From contig CM075768.1 in assembly GCA_037974665.1 (NCBI GenBank), forward strand, positions 3,188,501 to 3,252,500: DNA of 64,000 nucleotides, read 5' to 3'. Of the stretch, positions 36,801 to 48,459 are shown one piece after another. The DNA is from Ehretia macrophylla (taxonomy: Eukaryota > Streptophyta > Magnoliopsida > Boraginales > Ehretiaceae). Every line of letters begins with the position of its first letter. The stretch's first letter is position 1. A program made the position numbers and the translations under genes. The notes below the pieces were generated by a model. That model made no database searches. It saw only the letters and a program-made list of their open reading frames with translations, and was not told where the DNA came from.

Positions 36801-37715
36801 CTTAGTGCTTTTAGTTTAGCACTAGCCCCTATTTACATTAGTTCACTGAAATATGTATGTGAAGAATTGCCCTTATGAACCCCCCCCCCCCCCCCCCCCC
36901 CCCCCACCAACCTCCTCCCTCCTTTCTTTCCCAAGCTGGTGCATACATGTCACATGTGGCCAACTTGTGATATTCAACCCGGGGACTCCTCAATGATTTG
37001 GTAAACAAATCAGCCAGTTGATGATTCAAAATATGCATTTATATAGTCAGAAGAAGACTTCAAGCTACTGTTCGGGCTCAAAACCACATGCAGAAGACCA
37101 CATTAGGTCATGGGGCATGTCCAAATAGAGGAGAGGGAGGCACGCTGAACAGTGGTGGCAAAAGACCAAGCTGAACATGGTAGGTGGCACCTGAGGGACA
37201 TGCGCCAATCATTGGCAGTGCATGGTGGCATGCACCTTGTCGATAGCTAGCTGACTCAGCTCCTCACAGTAAGCCAGACGACGGCTGAGATTGGACCACT
37301 TGTTGCATGTAAATCTAAGGAAAAAGGGGTGGTGTGCTAAATTTTGTCACTGGTTATTCTATGGTGGCCAGCGGCAGAAAGGTGACTACTGATCTTGGCT
37401 GGCAAGTGTCATGGAAGCCTCAGATTGTCAAGCCACCATCTAGATAGACCTAAACCAATGCTATACAGTAACAGTAGGTAAGGATTTTATTTTAAAAGAT
37501 GCGGCGGACTGTGGTTACAGTTTAGTTTCTCTTACCTAACTTGGGTACCTTGTAAAATAAGGTTATAGAGAAAAACATAGAGAGAGAGATTGAGAGAATG
37601 GCTTAGTACTTCCAAGAGCATTAACCCCTACTTGGAGCAGCCCTCACTTGAGACCTAACTAGTCTCAAGTTCGAGTCACATGGGGGCAGATGAAGAATCA
37701 CTGTTAATCCCCCTT

Positions 37716-37760
<45 letters not shown>

Positions 37761-40700
37761 CTACTTATATAAGTTCATTGAGATATGCAATCACACAATT
37801 GCACTTACAAACAACAATAACAATCAGATTTTCCAAACAGTTGATATTTCAGCAAAACCACTGGACAAGATAGAACATAAGGGGGAATTGGTAACAAACT
37901 ATGATGAAACAATGACGTAAATTGAGTTATATACCTTTTTGAGTATATGCGCAAAACTCGAAGTTTCAGTTCATGTTCAGCATCAGTATCAGACTCCTTG
38001 AATTCCATGTCAGCCAGTAACTGTTCAGCATCATTATCATATTCAATTTCAAATTCTTGCCTCTTTGGATTATAACCACTCAGTCCCATCAAAGTAGCCC
38101 CCTCATCTGCTGAAGCCCTGGGCTTTTTCTCTCCAATGCTCCTGTCTGCATAAGAATTTAAAAAATCATTAAAATAAAACATTTCTACCATTAATCAGGT
38201 GAATCCTATCATATTAAAATCATTAAACCACAAAGCATCTTCCTTAGGTTCTTGAGATCAGGTAGATCAAAGCTCATAATATTACAGTACTAAATTAGAA
38301 AGGATTCAGTAGACAAAACAGAATTACTTAAGCTACATTCAATCATATTTCAAGAAGGGTATTGTTGTGCAAGCGCCCTTGCATTTTTGACATATGAGAC
38401 ACACACCCCACGGTTTCTAAAGTATAAGACTCACACTCCTTATATTAGATTCCTGTAAATGCATTTGAATTTCCATTACCACCCTTACCATCATCACCAC
38501 ACACACAAAAGCCAGCACAATACAACACAAGAAAACCCACCTGCAACTGCACCAAAGAGAACAACAAAATGCTTTTTTCTTTGTTGCAGGAATGAAACAA
38601 TATTCTTCCAGTTCCACCCATAGAAGAACAAAATGCTTTACATAATCCTCCTTCCAATACCAAAAATCAAAACACGGATTACTTTTGTTGGTATTTTAAC
38701 CATTCAAGAGTTTTTGTCTTTATATCATATCACACGGAAAACAAGAGCAAACACTATGAACCTAGAATAAGATTTTTGCTCATTTGCCACCATGATTAAA
38801 ATCATTTGTTACCAGAAATTTCTTAATAAATATCATCCAGATATTATAGATAAACTGATAGAAGTGTCTCTATGATGATAGAGGACTCCAATTTCCAATT
38901 CTGAATATCTGTGAACAAAACAAGTACATCAAGAGTAATATCTACAACATGTAGCTTCTCCATCATCTTCCATTCTTGAAGAATCAACAATGGAATTATT
39001 AAAAAATGTAGCTACTTCTATTACAACAAAGAGAGGCAGCCAGATTCCTACCAAATGAATTCAAACCATTGCACACGTACAAGCCACAGCACCACACACA
39101 TATAAGACACAAAAACATAAGCTTATACAAGCTGCACCACCGCACACAAGCCACTTCACACACCGGAAGATATTTTCTGTTAATTATTTTCCTCTCTTTG
39201 CGCAGACAAAACTAGTTTTTGAGAGAATTCCAGTGAGAGACAGAAAAAGAGAGGGAGAGAATAAGGAAAGATTGAGCTTCAGAGAGGGATTGAGATGAGC
39301 AAGAGAAATAAGAGAGAAATGGCTTAGGGGTTTTTACTTGGAAAAGAAGAATGGTTATGATTAAATTGTTTGGATCTAGGCTTTTCTCTTCTTATTTTCT
39401 TATGCAGTGTTGTCACCATGATCTGGAGGCATTTTTGCAGGTGAACGGAGAGGGTGAGAGAAAAGGGAGAGAAGAAAAAGGGAGAGGGAAAAAGGCAAAG
39501 AAATAGAAAAGAAAAAAGGAAAAAGGAAAAAGAAATAGTTGAGGGGTATAAGATATTTTACATCCATTTAACAGAAAATTGGATGAATCCTAACAGAAAG
39601 GGGCATGTCTCTCATTTTTAAATATGGGGTCTGGGTCACATTCTGACAATGGAAGGGATTTGTGACAAAATAAACCTGATTCAAAATATTTGGAAAATTA
39701 TACTGCAGATCACTAAAATAATTTGCAGATCATTCAATACAGTATCCCGTCATACCAACAAAATTTCTAATAGAACATTGTACTATTCTATTTGAGATAA
39801 TTGCTAGTCCCTCCATCTGTATTTAAAGGTCCTTCCTCTTTTGGGATCTATCCCGAAAAGAAGAGTCCATTCCAAAAGGTGTATTATATTGTCTCAAATT
39901 CTAAATCTGCCCCTCAACCCAAAAATAGAAGACCAGAAAAAGAAGAATCCTGAGTTTGTACCGTAGAAGAGGACAAAAATGGGAATTAAACTACTTTATG
40001 ACCAGATGAATTGCTTAAATGTTGGATCCCAAAGTATGGATGAGAATCGGTGAATTTGGATAGTCATGAAACCATATAAAATTGATTGGTTTCCACATGA
40101 CAATAACACACAATCATCAACTGGAAATTCCGATGTCATCTAATGCACATGGTCTTCATCCCATGATCCAAATCTTAAACAATCAACATAATCATGCCAT
40201 CATGGTCTTAAGTCACTATAGTCTTAGAGTTCCATCAAAGATATCAAATTCTAGTTGCTGGTTCATTCAAATTTCCTTTCAGCTTGATTACAAGAAATAC
40301 ACAGCAAACTATGTGGTCCAAAACAGCATCATATCCCCATGATCACATTGTGTGCATAACCAAAATTATGTTAAAGGCAATAAAAAAATATATTGACTGA
40401 TGATAAAGAGAATGGACTATTCTTTCCTAAAGCAGATGACATAAAGCACAAGATAACCCATCTCCTATTTGCTAATGATACAATAATACTTTGCAGAGCA
40501 GAGGAAGAACAATTGAGCCCAAACTCCAACAGCACTTCCTAGTTTGTCTCTAAGGTAAGAAGTGAAACTGGTTTTCCCTATTTTAGCAGGCTATTCAGTC
40601 TGCACTCCAACAACACTCCCAAGTTAGGAAGCACACTAATTCTTTACTATTATTACACTTTCTTACGTTTCATTTGAACACTTACATTCTAGCTAAAGTC

Positions 40701-43700
40701 AAAAGCATTATTAGAACACTAAAATAATAATATATAATCATCGTGTTATTAACATACTCAAGACCCCACTACTTGTCGTATTTGGTTTAATAAGATTCTT
40801 TAAATAAAATTAATTTTTATTAAAAACGCAGTACAAAAAATTTAAAATAGAAATAAATCTAAATAAAATCAGAACAATAGACATTTCTGCTTTGTTGCAA
40901 TTAAAGAGCTAAAACATTAAAACTATCATATCAAAGAAGGCAAAGCAATAATAACAGAAAAGGATAAGGAGTGGGATAGAGAGCTATTCTCCCTCTCCAT
41001 TTATTAGCATTTTACTCTCTGTTTTAGTTAACAAATCAAAATAAGGAGGCTAGTGGAGTTGCACAGAAAATACAGACGGCAGGTACTTCTATTTTCCAAG
41101 CTGTTAAAGTTGAAAATTAACTTTACAAAGAGTGGACTTATTCTGGTGGGAGAGGTTCAAAGTCCAAGTGAGCTATCAATTACATTAGGATGTGCCATTG
41201 GTAGGATGCAAACTACTTATCTAGGCTCGCCTTTGGGTGCTAAACATCAAGACCAAGCAGGTTAGGATGGGATACTTGAAAGAGAGAAGCTTGCGGCCTG
41301 GAAAAAATCTTTATGTGGTACACTTGCAGTCATTTTGTCAAACCCCTACTTATTTCCTCGCTCTCTATCAGATGCCCAAATCCAATGCAAATAGAATTCA
41401 ACAGCTTGAGAGAAGATTCCTATAGGAAGTGGAAAGTGAGGAGCCAAACTTCTATCTCATAAACTGGAATATGGTATGCACCGATGAAAAGAAATGAGGA
41501 AGAGGTATAAGAGGAATCAAACTATGTTGGGAAATTCGCTATAGAAATTTGCACAAAAAGGAGGATGTCTTGTTTAAAGAGATTATCAGCTCAAAGTATG
41601 TATTGGACAAAGAGCAATGGGTATCAGAAGATGTCAGGGGCACTAAAAGCTGCAGTCTAGAAGGTCATTTGAAGTGGATGGGAAGCGTTCAGCAATCATG
41701 TTTGTTTCTAAATTGGAAATGGTCAAAGGGAGAAGTTGTGGAAGGAATGCTGGTACAGAGAGAGCTTCAGAAGTCTAATTTCCTGATCTTCCAGTAGCTG
41801 ATACTAAAGGAAAAAATCCTGGCATGGACAGGGAGTTGGAATCTTCACATAAGTCATGCAAAGCTGTACCTGTAACAGGTGGGAACGATCAGCTTAGGTG
41901 AAATGCGACAAGGACGTCCGTTTTTCACTCAAGTCTTTTCATGTAACCTTAAGCACCAAAGAGAAAATGACCACCTTGGGAAACAACAGTGGAAGACTTA
42001 TCCTCCAGAAAAGGGTTGATTCTTTTACTTGGAAAGCTTCTCATAAACATATTGTTACAGGTGATAACTTAAGGAAACAGGGGATTATCCATGCTAACCT
42101 CTGCTTTCGTGTAGGAAGGCTGAGGAACCTACTAATCATCTTCTTCTTCACTGCAAGGTGGTCAATACCTTGTGGAGCTTTATATGTTCTCCATTGTGGT
42201 CTTTGTTGGATTATGTCTAGCACAGTCAAAAACATTTCCGAGTTGGAGTTTAGATAGAAAGAGAAAATAAGAACAAGGAATTCTGGAAGTGGCCCCCAGG
42301 TGTCTCTTCTGGACTTTTTGGAAATAGAGGAACAGAAGGGCCTTTGATTTTTTGGATTGTATCCATTCTTGTATAAGTGGATGATATTTGTACTTGGGTT
42401 GCATGCCATTGGTGCCTCAATAATAAAATTCTTACTTATCCCCCCACCCAAAGAAAGAATTCACCCGTCTTCTACTGAGATAGAAAAAATGGAACATAGC
42501 ACAAAGAAACTAACTAATGGAAATAGAAGGAAAAGGAAACCCTTCTCCCCCCACCCCCGGCCTGCTCGCCACACCGCCCAAGGCCTTCTCTTCTGTCCCA
42601 AAATAAAAGACAAACAGCATATAAATGCAACAAAGAATTGGTTCACACCTTCATCTTTACTGCCATCATGACCATCCTTACTTTGGATGACGCTGGACAC
42701 CTTCATTGATCCCATTAATATGGTACCGCCACTAGAACCAGCACCAGAACCTGTTTCCAAACATGATACAGACTGTGTCAGCTCCCACTATTCAAGGATA
42801 TGAAGTGAGGAAGAAAGTGGTGGTTCCATATCACCAATTCTGGCACCAGAACTTAGGTTAGATGAAGAATGACCTGCTGGATCTTCTTTTTTCTGATCTT
42901 CCGCCCTGACCAAAAGTCCAAAGAAGTAAGACAATCAATATTAAAGTACTGCTGAGTGAAATACAAGATGGAAGGCCAAACATACTTGAGTTGTCTTGAG
43001 GATGAAGAATCTTCTTTCAGGCCACCTTCTTCAAAAGAAGGAAATCCTAAGACATTGAGAGTTAATAAAACTTGGGAGCACGATTTGCAAGAAGACATTC
43101 TTCAAGAAAATGAAAGATCTAACTATTTATGTAAACACTTTTCAATTTTTAATTTTAATTTTAATTTTAATTTTTTGGGGTGTATTGTGGGGGGACAATT
43201 CTCATGATTCATGTTTCTTTCTCTTTTGGGGAACGGGTTTTAAGGAGGGAGTAAACTTATATCTTGGAAAATGAAAATGCATCCTTTGTTTGTTTCCCCC
43301 CCTTCTATAAAAGGAATCACAAAAAAACTTTAACAAAGTTTTTCCCTTTCATTTTTACCTCTTGAGTTGAAGGAGATATCATTGACATCTTGGACACTAG
43401 ATTCATCTCTAAGGACATGGAATCCTTTCATCTCACATGCACTGTTTTAGGGAAACCCCATAGGCAATTGCTTTAGAAAGAGAGGCAAACTCATAAAATT
43501 TAGCGGGAGAAGTGTCAACCTGTTTCAACTATCCTCCGAAATATAAACTCAAATTGGTCGGCATTAAAACATAGACAAAGGTACGCTTGTTTTGACCAAA
43601 CAAATAAGATACATAAATTATTTACATTACTTAATGGTATACTACTCATCCAAACAGAAACCAGAATTGGATTTACCGATAAGCTAACCTTTTTGGCTTT

Positions 43701-44790
43701 CACCTTGTTCTCTCGCCATGGCAAGGAGTTCTTCCCTATTCTTTCCCATAACATGAGACATGTCCTACAAAAATACAGTATGAAATTTACAGGATAAGCT
43801 CATTTGTTAAAAATTGGAACGGGAGTAGTTCTAATGAAATGTCTGTACCGGAAGAGGAAAGCACGGAGAGTTCATATAAATGATTATATAGTGTTGGATA
43901 CATTGCGATTTACTCTTTGTTCCAACATGCTCAGCAACTTCTGTCCAATTCCCCAATCCATACATTTCAATACCCTGGGGGGCATTAAAAAAGAAGTAAA
44001 TTCAGAGAGAGTCGGTCTTAAAATATAAAAATTGGAAAGCATGAACATCAACAACTGACTTCATCATCAATTTGAAATTTCGAGCATTATCACAGAATCC
44101 AGGCTAGCTAAAATAATATTGTGTGGTTAACTTAAAAGGGCATACCTCTAGAAGTAGAATCTCTTCATCAACATTCCAATCAGGACATATGAGAGGAAAT
44201 GACAAATTATCCTGTGGAAACAGAAAGGCTTCAAAATTACCAAGGATTCTATTCGGACTCTGCTACTAAAGATTGATCTCTCAAGTTATTCAGTAGAGCA
44301 ACACAGCATATCAATAAACTCGGAAGAAAGGCGATGGGATTACTAACCATAACTCTGTAGGGATGATTGCATTTGTGAGGATGCACCTCAGCCCCAACAG
44401 AGAAGCATTCCACGCAGAGGTCAAAGTCAGAACACACCACACATTTTATTCGTATTTTCCCCGATATATCTTTGTGGCAATTGTTACAATGGTACAGTGC
44501 CTTTTTCCCTTCGCTCGCACCTTCAACTATTTCGTTTTTTTTTTTTTTTTTTTTGAAGTCAATAACACAACAAAACTTGCACAATACAATAACAATAACA
44601 ATGATAATGATAGTAATAAAAATAAAAAAATAAAAAATTATAGTGACGTCATAAAAATGTAACATTTCATACCAGCAGCAGCTGCTTCTGTAGTAGTGTC
44701 CACATTCTGTGCTGTCCTTTTTCTCTTTGATCGACTGCAGATTTTGTATGACAGAATAAAAGTCAGACTCAGTTATATATACATACGTAT

Positions 44791-44821
<31 letters not shown>

Positions 44822-44899
44822 GGTAATTAATCGCCACGACCACCTTTGGGTTATATCATCTTGATCGGCAGAGTGAAGGACAGCGCGAGAACGCCCCAT
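33852..44899 (-). CDS. ADA2: Transcriptional adaptor ADA2 (ADA2b-like)
   Basis: Thirteen exons, all GT-AG with matching phases, give about 567 residues: 44899-44844, 44734-44673, 44520-44348, 44211-44146, 43974-43849, 43764-43689, 43046-42986, 42905-42835 (donor at 42847 also possible), 42750-42649, 38145-37935, 35793-35583, 34451-34179 and 34067-33852. ADA2 links the GCN5 acetyltransferase to activators in SAGA-type nuclear complexes. The N-terminus is MGRSRAVLHSADQDD. A ZZ zinc finger spans about residues 43-90 (YHCNNCHKDISGKIRIKC, FDLCVECFSVGAEVHPHKC). A SANT/Myb domain spans about 100-150 (DWNVDEEILLLEGIEMYGLG, NWTEVAEHVGTKSKSQC). The conserved middle has YNPKRQEFEIEYDNDAEQLL and LDERKRRKDFILERNLLYPD. 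A SWIRM domain ends the protein (MKILPTHYLGMLQTLSM, DKVYDMLVKKGI). The length is slightly above known plant ADA2 proteins. Large introns carry TE insertions, but the coding frame is intact. Confidence 0.95.
35138..35568 (+). pseudogene. LINE 3' fragment with poly-A tail in ADA2 intron 11
   Basis: 5'-truncated LINE insertion, plus strand, antisense to ADA2. It encodes the same zinc-binding RT end as the LINE at 26600-28150 (ESGEHLLIRCTWGRSLWEMS, FGITGVQWVASKSF), then a stop, a GCTTTGGGTTGCACCC tail and a 12-A run at 35557-35568. The A tail ends only 14 bases from the edge of ADA2 exon 11 (35583). A target duplication was not found with confidence. Confidence 0.85.
36880..36905. repeat. C26 homopolymer
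   Basis: Twenty-six consecutive C on the plus strand (G on the element's sense strand), exactly where the copia polypurine tract meets its 3' LTR. Confidence 0.95.
37634..37758 (+). mobile_element. SINE with 38-A tail
   Basis: Short retroposon inside the copia LTR at 37560-37815. The body is 37634-37720 with a box-B-like AGTTCGAGTC at about 37669, as in tRNA-derived SINEs. It is followed by 38 A (37721-37758). It is flanked by CCCCTACTT (37625-37633) and CTCCTACTT (37759-37767), 8 of 9 matching, and these flanks join into the LTR sequence seen uninterrupted near 36828. No clear box A is seen, so the 5' end may be truncated. Confidence 0.75.
38357..39676. mobile_element. Possible TIR element (MULE-like) in ADA2 intron 9
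   Basis: The ends form an inverted repeat of about 90 bp. The left end has GGGTATTGTTGTGCAAG, then GACACACACCCCACGG and AGACTCACACTCCT. The reverse complement of the right end has GGTTTATTTTGTCAC, then GACCCAGACCCCATAT and GAGAGACATGCCCCT. No transposase seen; the interior is CA- and GA-rich. A target duplication was not established. Confidence 0.4.
39803..39990. mobile_element. Stowaway-like MITE terminus
   Basis: TAGTCCCTCCATCTGTATTT is close to the common plant Stowaway terminus CTCCCTCCGTCCC next to a TA. The matching right end was not clearly found (a faint AGGACAAAAATGGGA at about 39970), so it may be truncated. In ADA2 intron 9. Confidence 0.35.
40418..42440 (+). pseudogene. LINE ORF2 remnant in ADA2 intron 9
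   Basis: Plus-strand non-LTR retrotransposon, antisense to ADA2. 40440-40520 gives the RT catalytic segment THLLFANDTIILCRAEEEQL (family FADDT, here FANDT). After about 500 unmatched bases, 41053-41800 continues with LKLKINFTKSGLILVGEV, TTYLGSPLGAKHQ and a maturase-like RT end. 41898-42257 has the zinc-binding RT region (RFSLKSFHVTL, DSFTWKASHKHIVTGDNL). Frameshifts and stops break it. It ends near 42440 after GCCTCAATAATAAAATTC. Confidence 0.8.
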
Positions 44900-45062
44900 T
44901 ATTCGTTTAGGGCTCGATTATAACAACCAAAATTAAGTTTTTCTTTCTTTTTAGGGTAAATTATCTAAACCACACGCAATTTTGAATTTGAATTTGTTTT
45001 AAGCTTTTGACTAAATTATATTTAGGGTAAATATCACTTTACCTACTTATAGTGGCTAAAAG

Positions 45063-46021
45063 TAGGGACGGTAATGGGACAGGGATTACGGGTACTGTTC
45101 TACTCTTGTTTTAAATGGGACGGAGATTAAGGTGAGAAATAGAGAATAAGGAGGGGGATGGGGATCAACTTTTAATTCTTGCGTGGGGGCGGGACGGGGT
45201 GCGGGGATAAGCATTTTCCGCCCTGCATATCCCGCTCCGCATATATAGATAGTTATTTTTATTATTTTAATATTATATATGTATTAAAATTATATATATA
45301 AAAGTATAAAAAAATAACATTAAGCAAAGTATTATAAAATGGAGAAGAAAAATTAGATTATTTGAAAGGATTTTATAATTATTCTTAAAATTATTGTATG
45401 CCGTAACTTGAAATTGGTTATCATTTGACATAAATACCTCAATTTTATTATTGTTCATAGTGCATTAAGAGATTTGTTAATTATTTCAGTTGCACTTCAA
45501 AAATTTTCAAATAATATAACTAAAGATGAATTTTAAAGAATTGCAACTAATATTATATGTGACATGTGATAAGAAAAAAAATTATAATAATCAATGCAAT
45601 CTCACTAGCACAAATAAATGTTCTTTTTCAATTAGAGTTCTCATACATAATAGTTAAGTCAAAATTTATTTTAAATATTTAGGACTCAATTACTATAATA
45701 TTATTTTTACTATTTAATTGCAAGAATAATTAATATTATACTTTATTTAAGATCTATATTTATATTTATCATTAGTATAACTTTAATTTATATTTTGAAG
45801 TTGCATGATTTAAATTAATTATAATTCTTAAGGTTTAAAAAGAATAATAAAAATCCCGCGGGTAATCTCCATTCCCCACGGGGATTCGGGGGCGGGGACG
45901 GGGCGGGGGGCAGGGGTATAGAATGCGGGAACGGGGCGGGGGATGGGGGAGCTTTTTGAGTGGCGGGGCAGGGCATGGGGATAGCTCCCCCTGCCCCTAC
46001 CCCGCCCCATTGCCATTCCTA
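45063..46021. mobile_element. Non-autonomous hAT-like element with GC-rich ends
   Basis: A 959-bp insertion flanked by a perfect 8-bp duplication GCTAAAAG (45055-45062 and 46022-46029), the size made by hAT transposases. Termini are TAGGGACGGTAATGGGAC and, inverted, TAGGAATGGCAATGGGGC. Both subterminal regions are rich in GGGGCGGGG-type repeats, while the centre is very AT-rich and lacks a transposase ORF. It sits in the left end of the MULE-like element. Confidence 0.8.
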
Positions 46022-46073
46022 GCTAAAAGTGCCCTTTTTTGTTTTAATTGTTTGCACATGATCTCTCTTACTG

Positions 46074-46472
46074 TGTGTTTGAATTGAGGGGGAAAAATTT
46101 ATTAAAGAAGAGAAAATGAGGGAATCATAAAGGTTTGGAGAATCATATTTAGATTAAATAATTTGATGAAAGGACAGTATTATAAAATGGAAGGAAGGGA
46201 ATCATAAAAAAATATGAATATCTTTTGTTTAGATTAAGAATTAAATGGAAGGGAGGAATAAATTTTATGTGTAAAATAACTTTTATGAAGGAGACTTACT
46301 CTCCTTCTTTTGCATTTTACCCCAAATTAGAGGAAAGAAAAAGTGAGTTTGAGAAAAGTTACTTTGACCCTTCCACTTTCTTCCCTCTTAGAAAACTTAC
46401 AAAACAAACAAGGGAGAAAATCTTCTAATCTCTCCCCTTACCTTCTCTTCCCCTCATTCCCTTCAATCCAAG
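46074..46472. repeat. MITE-like inverted repeat inside the MULE-like element
   Basis: The left end TGTTTGAATTGAGGGGGAAA (about 46074) is inverted near 46472 (reverse complement GCTTGGATTGAAGGGAATGA). The interior is AT-rich with GGAAGGGAGGAATAA-type wording common in plant MITEs. No ORF support. It stands immediately before the 4CL fragment. Confidence 0.45.
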
Positions 46473-46482
46473 CATCAATAAG

Positions 46483-47173
46483 AATTCATTTCAGATCAAA
46501 GCTTCCATATATCTACTTCCCAAATCATCTTCCACTTCACACATATATATCTTTGAGAACATATCACAATTTAACTCACATCCATGCCTAATCAACAACA
46601 CCACAGGTGACATATTCAGCTATGTTGATGTTCAACTCGTGACTCGAAAAGTTGCCTTTGGCCTCACCAAGATTCGCATTCAACAAGGTAATGTTATTTT
46701 GTTTTTACTTCAAAATTCACCTGAATTCATATTTTCCTTTCTTGGAGCATCTTACTGTGGAACAATTAGCACCATAGCGAATCCATTTTATACTCCATCA
46801 GAGATTGCAAAACAAGCAAAAGGGTCGAAAACCAAGCTCATTATAACGCATGCTTGTTATGTTGAAAAAGTGAGATTTCGTAGAGGAAAACGATGTGAAA
46901 ATTGTTTGCACTGATGGTTCATCAGAAGGTTGTATAGATTCTCTGAGCTCACTCAAGCAAATGAAAATGATTTGTTGGCAATGACAATCGAACCCAACGA
47001 TATTGTGGCGCTGCCTTACTTGTCAAGCACCACAGGCTTATCCAAAGGGGTGATGTTAACGCATAAGAATTTGGTAACAAGTGTTGTTGTAATGGTCAAT
47101 GGTTAAAACCCCAACATGCATTTTCATAGCGATGATATGATCATGTGTGTGTTGCCTTTGTATTTTCAAGAGC
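46483..47173 (+). pseudogene. 4CL: 4-coumarate:CoA ligase N-terminal fragment (captured, broken)
   Basis: 4CL activates hydroxycinnamic acids with ATP and CoA in phenylpropanoid metabolism. Here only the first-exon part survives: FRSKLPYIYFPNHLPLH, FENISQFNSHPCLINNTTGD, VTRKVAFGLTKIRIQQGNVI, FSFLGASYCGTISTIANPFY, then [19 protein letters not shown]. The AMP-binding motif reads [13 protein letters not shown] (family LPYSSGTTGLPKG), followed by HFHSDDMIMCVLPLYF. There are frameshifts near 46540 and 46875, a stop after VMVNG, and everything downstream is missing. It lies within the MULE-like element, so transduplication is the likely origin. Confidence 0.9.
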
Positions 47174-47428
47174 AAACCATTGCATGACGTAGACCAAGAG
47201 AGAGTAGAGATAAGGTTAAAAAAAACCAAAACCTAAGAGAGCCTATGCGTACAGTTAAAACCAAAAAGGGCACTTTAGTCTATTTATTTTTTTTCACAGC
47301 TCAAAGTTAAAGGATTCTGTTAACTAACATATAAAAGGAGGGTAAGTGATACAACTTAGACATTAGGGGGAGAAATATTACACTGCCCAAACTTTAAGAG
47401 GGTAAAGTGATACTTACCCTTATAATTA

Positions 47429-48422
47429 TGAGCGACGCTATTGAAATTATTTCTCATAAAAATAATTTTTGACTGTTTAGGATTTTGATACTTCACAATT
47501 TAATCAACCACCATGCTTAAAGAAAAACTTGGGTTAATCATGATAGTGAGCCCAAAACTATCTGTCTTTTGGGCCCAAAACTAGATCCAACCAAGAGGAC
47601 TTGAGATCCCTTTTGGGTCAAATGCTTAACTCCTTCATAAAATTTTGATTTTATCTATATTCTCCTATGACATCAAGCTTTACCAAACAAAAACTTATTT
47701 TCTTATCACATCCGAGAAGAAGTGATTACTACAACTCAAATTAGGAAACCATTCAAAGGCACCTCCATCAACAAATATTTCGCGAACAAAGCGCCAATCA
47801 ACATTAGCTTGCCTTGACATCGATTGGCTTGTTTATGTGTTGTATTTTCATGTGTAGATTGTTTTGCTTACTTTGAATGATCTTTAGGCTACACATGGTT
47901 ATCTTTTGATTCCTGCCTCTAGGGCTTGTTTTTCTTCATGTGACTATGTGACTTGTACTTTACTTTCATGTATGAAATTCACTCTTGCTGAATTTATCAA
48001 AAATCAAGGCCTTATGTTGAAAGATATTTTCGTCTTTTTTATTTTTTAAAGAAAAAATAAAAAATAAAAATATTAGACAAAATAATTTAATAAAATCATT
48101 CAATAAAAATTTGTGTATTAAAATAGAAATTCATTAAAATTTTAATACAAAATATGTGAAAAAGATAAATAAAAAAAACCTATTATACAAAATTCTTGTT
48201 ATGGACAAAATTAGAGAAAATATTTTCACTTTGAAATTTATCTTTTTTTTATACATCTATACATCTAAAATTGAACATGATCGCTTTTTATAACCTAACA
48301 TATAATTTTTTTCAATTAGCAAAACTTAAAAAAAAAAAAAGATAAAAGAATAGCTTCTTGTACAAAGTTCATGTTATGTGCGAGATTACAGAAAAAATTA
48401 TATTCATTGTAAAATCTATCTC

Positions 48423-48459
<37 letters not shown>

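Larger units (their letters stand above)
36450..37815 (-). mobile_element. Internally deleted copia element in ADA2 intron 10
   Basis: Minus-strand copia remnant. 36906-37038 encodes the polyprotein end (HILNHQLADLFTKSLRSPRV, family QLADIFTKSL). It is followed by a G-run polypurine tract and an LTR beginning about 36879. A second LTR copy starts at about 37815 (TGTTTGTAAGTGCAATTG) and shares CATATCTCAATGAAC-type wording and a GAGAGAGA block near 36770 and 37580. Most of the internal region is missing or unrecognised (37040-37540). A SINE interrupts the right LTR. Outer ends are approximate. Confidence 0.55.
45025..47419. mobile_element. MULE-like element with captured 4CL fragment
   Basis: The termini form an inverted repeat: left GGGTAAATATCACTTTACC (45025-45043) and the reverse complement of the right end GGGTAAGTATCACTTTACC (47401-47419), 18 of 19 matching. 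Further matching subterminal blocks exist (CTAAAAGTGCCCTTTTTTG near 46024 and its inverted partner near 47265). The flanks TTATATTTA (45016-45024) and TTATAATTA (47420-47428) agree at 8 of 9, the 9-bp duplication size of Mutator-like elements. No transposase. It carries a 4CL gene piece, a MITE-like repeat and a nested hAT-like element, and it lies just upstream of ADA2. Confidence 0.65.

Noticed and set aside
36838..37038. Gly-rich C-terminal extension on the copia polyprotein
   Set aside because: The glycines come from the C26 homopolymer after the real LADLFTKSL end.
44249..44899. 216-codon frame as the ADA2 N-terminus in one exon
   Set aside because: It reads through two introns (including a TA repeat); splice sites at 44843, 44672 and 44347 restore the family sequence.
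45828..46016. Gly/Arg/Pro-rich frame, possible RNA-binding protein
   Set aside because: It is a translation of the GC-rich subterminal repeats of the hAT-like element.
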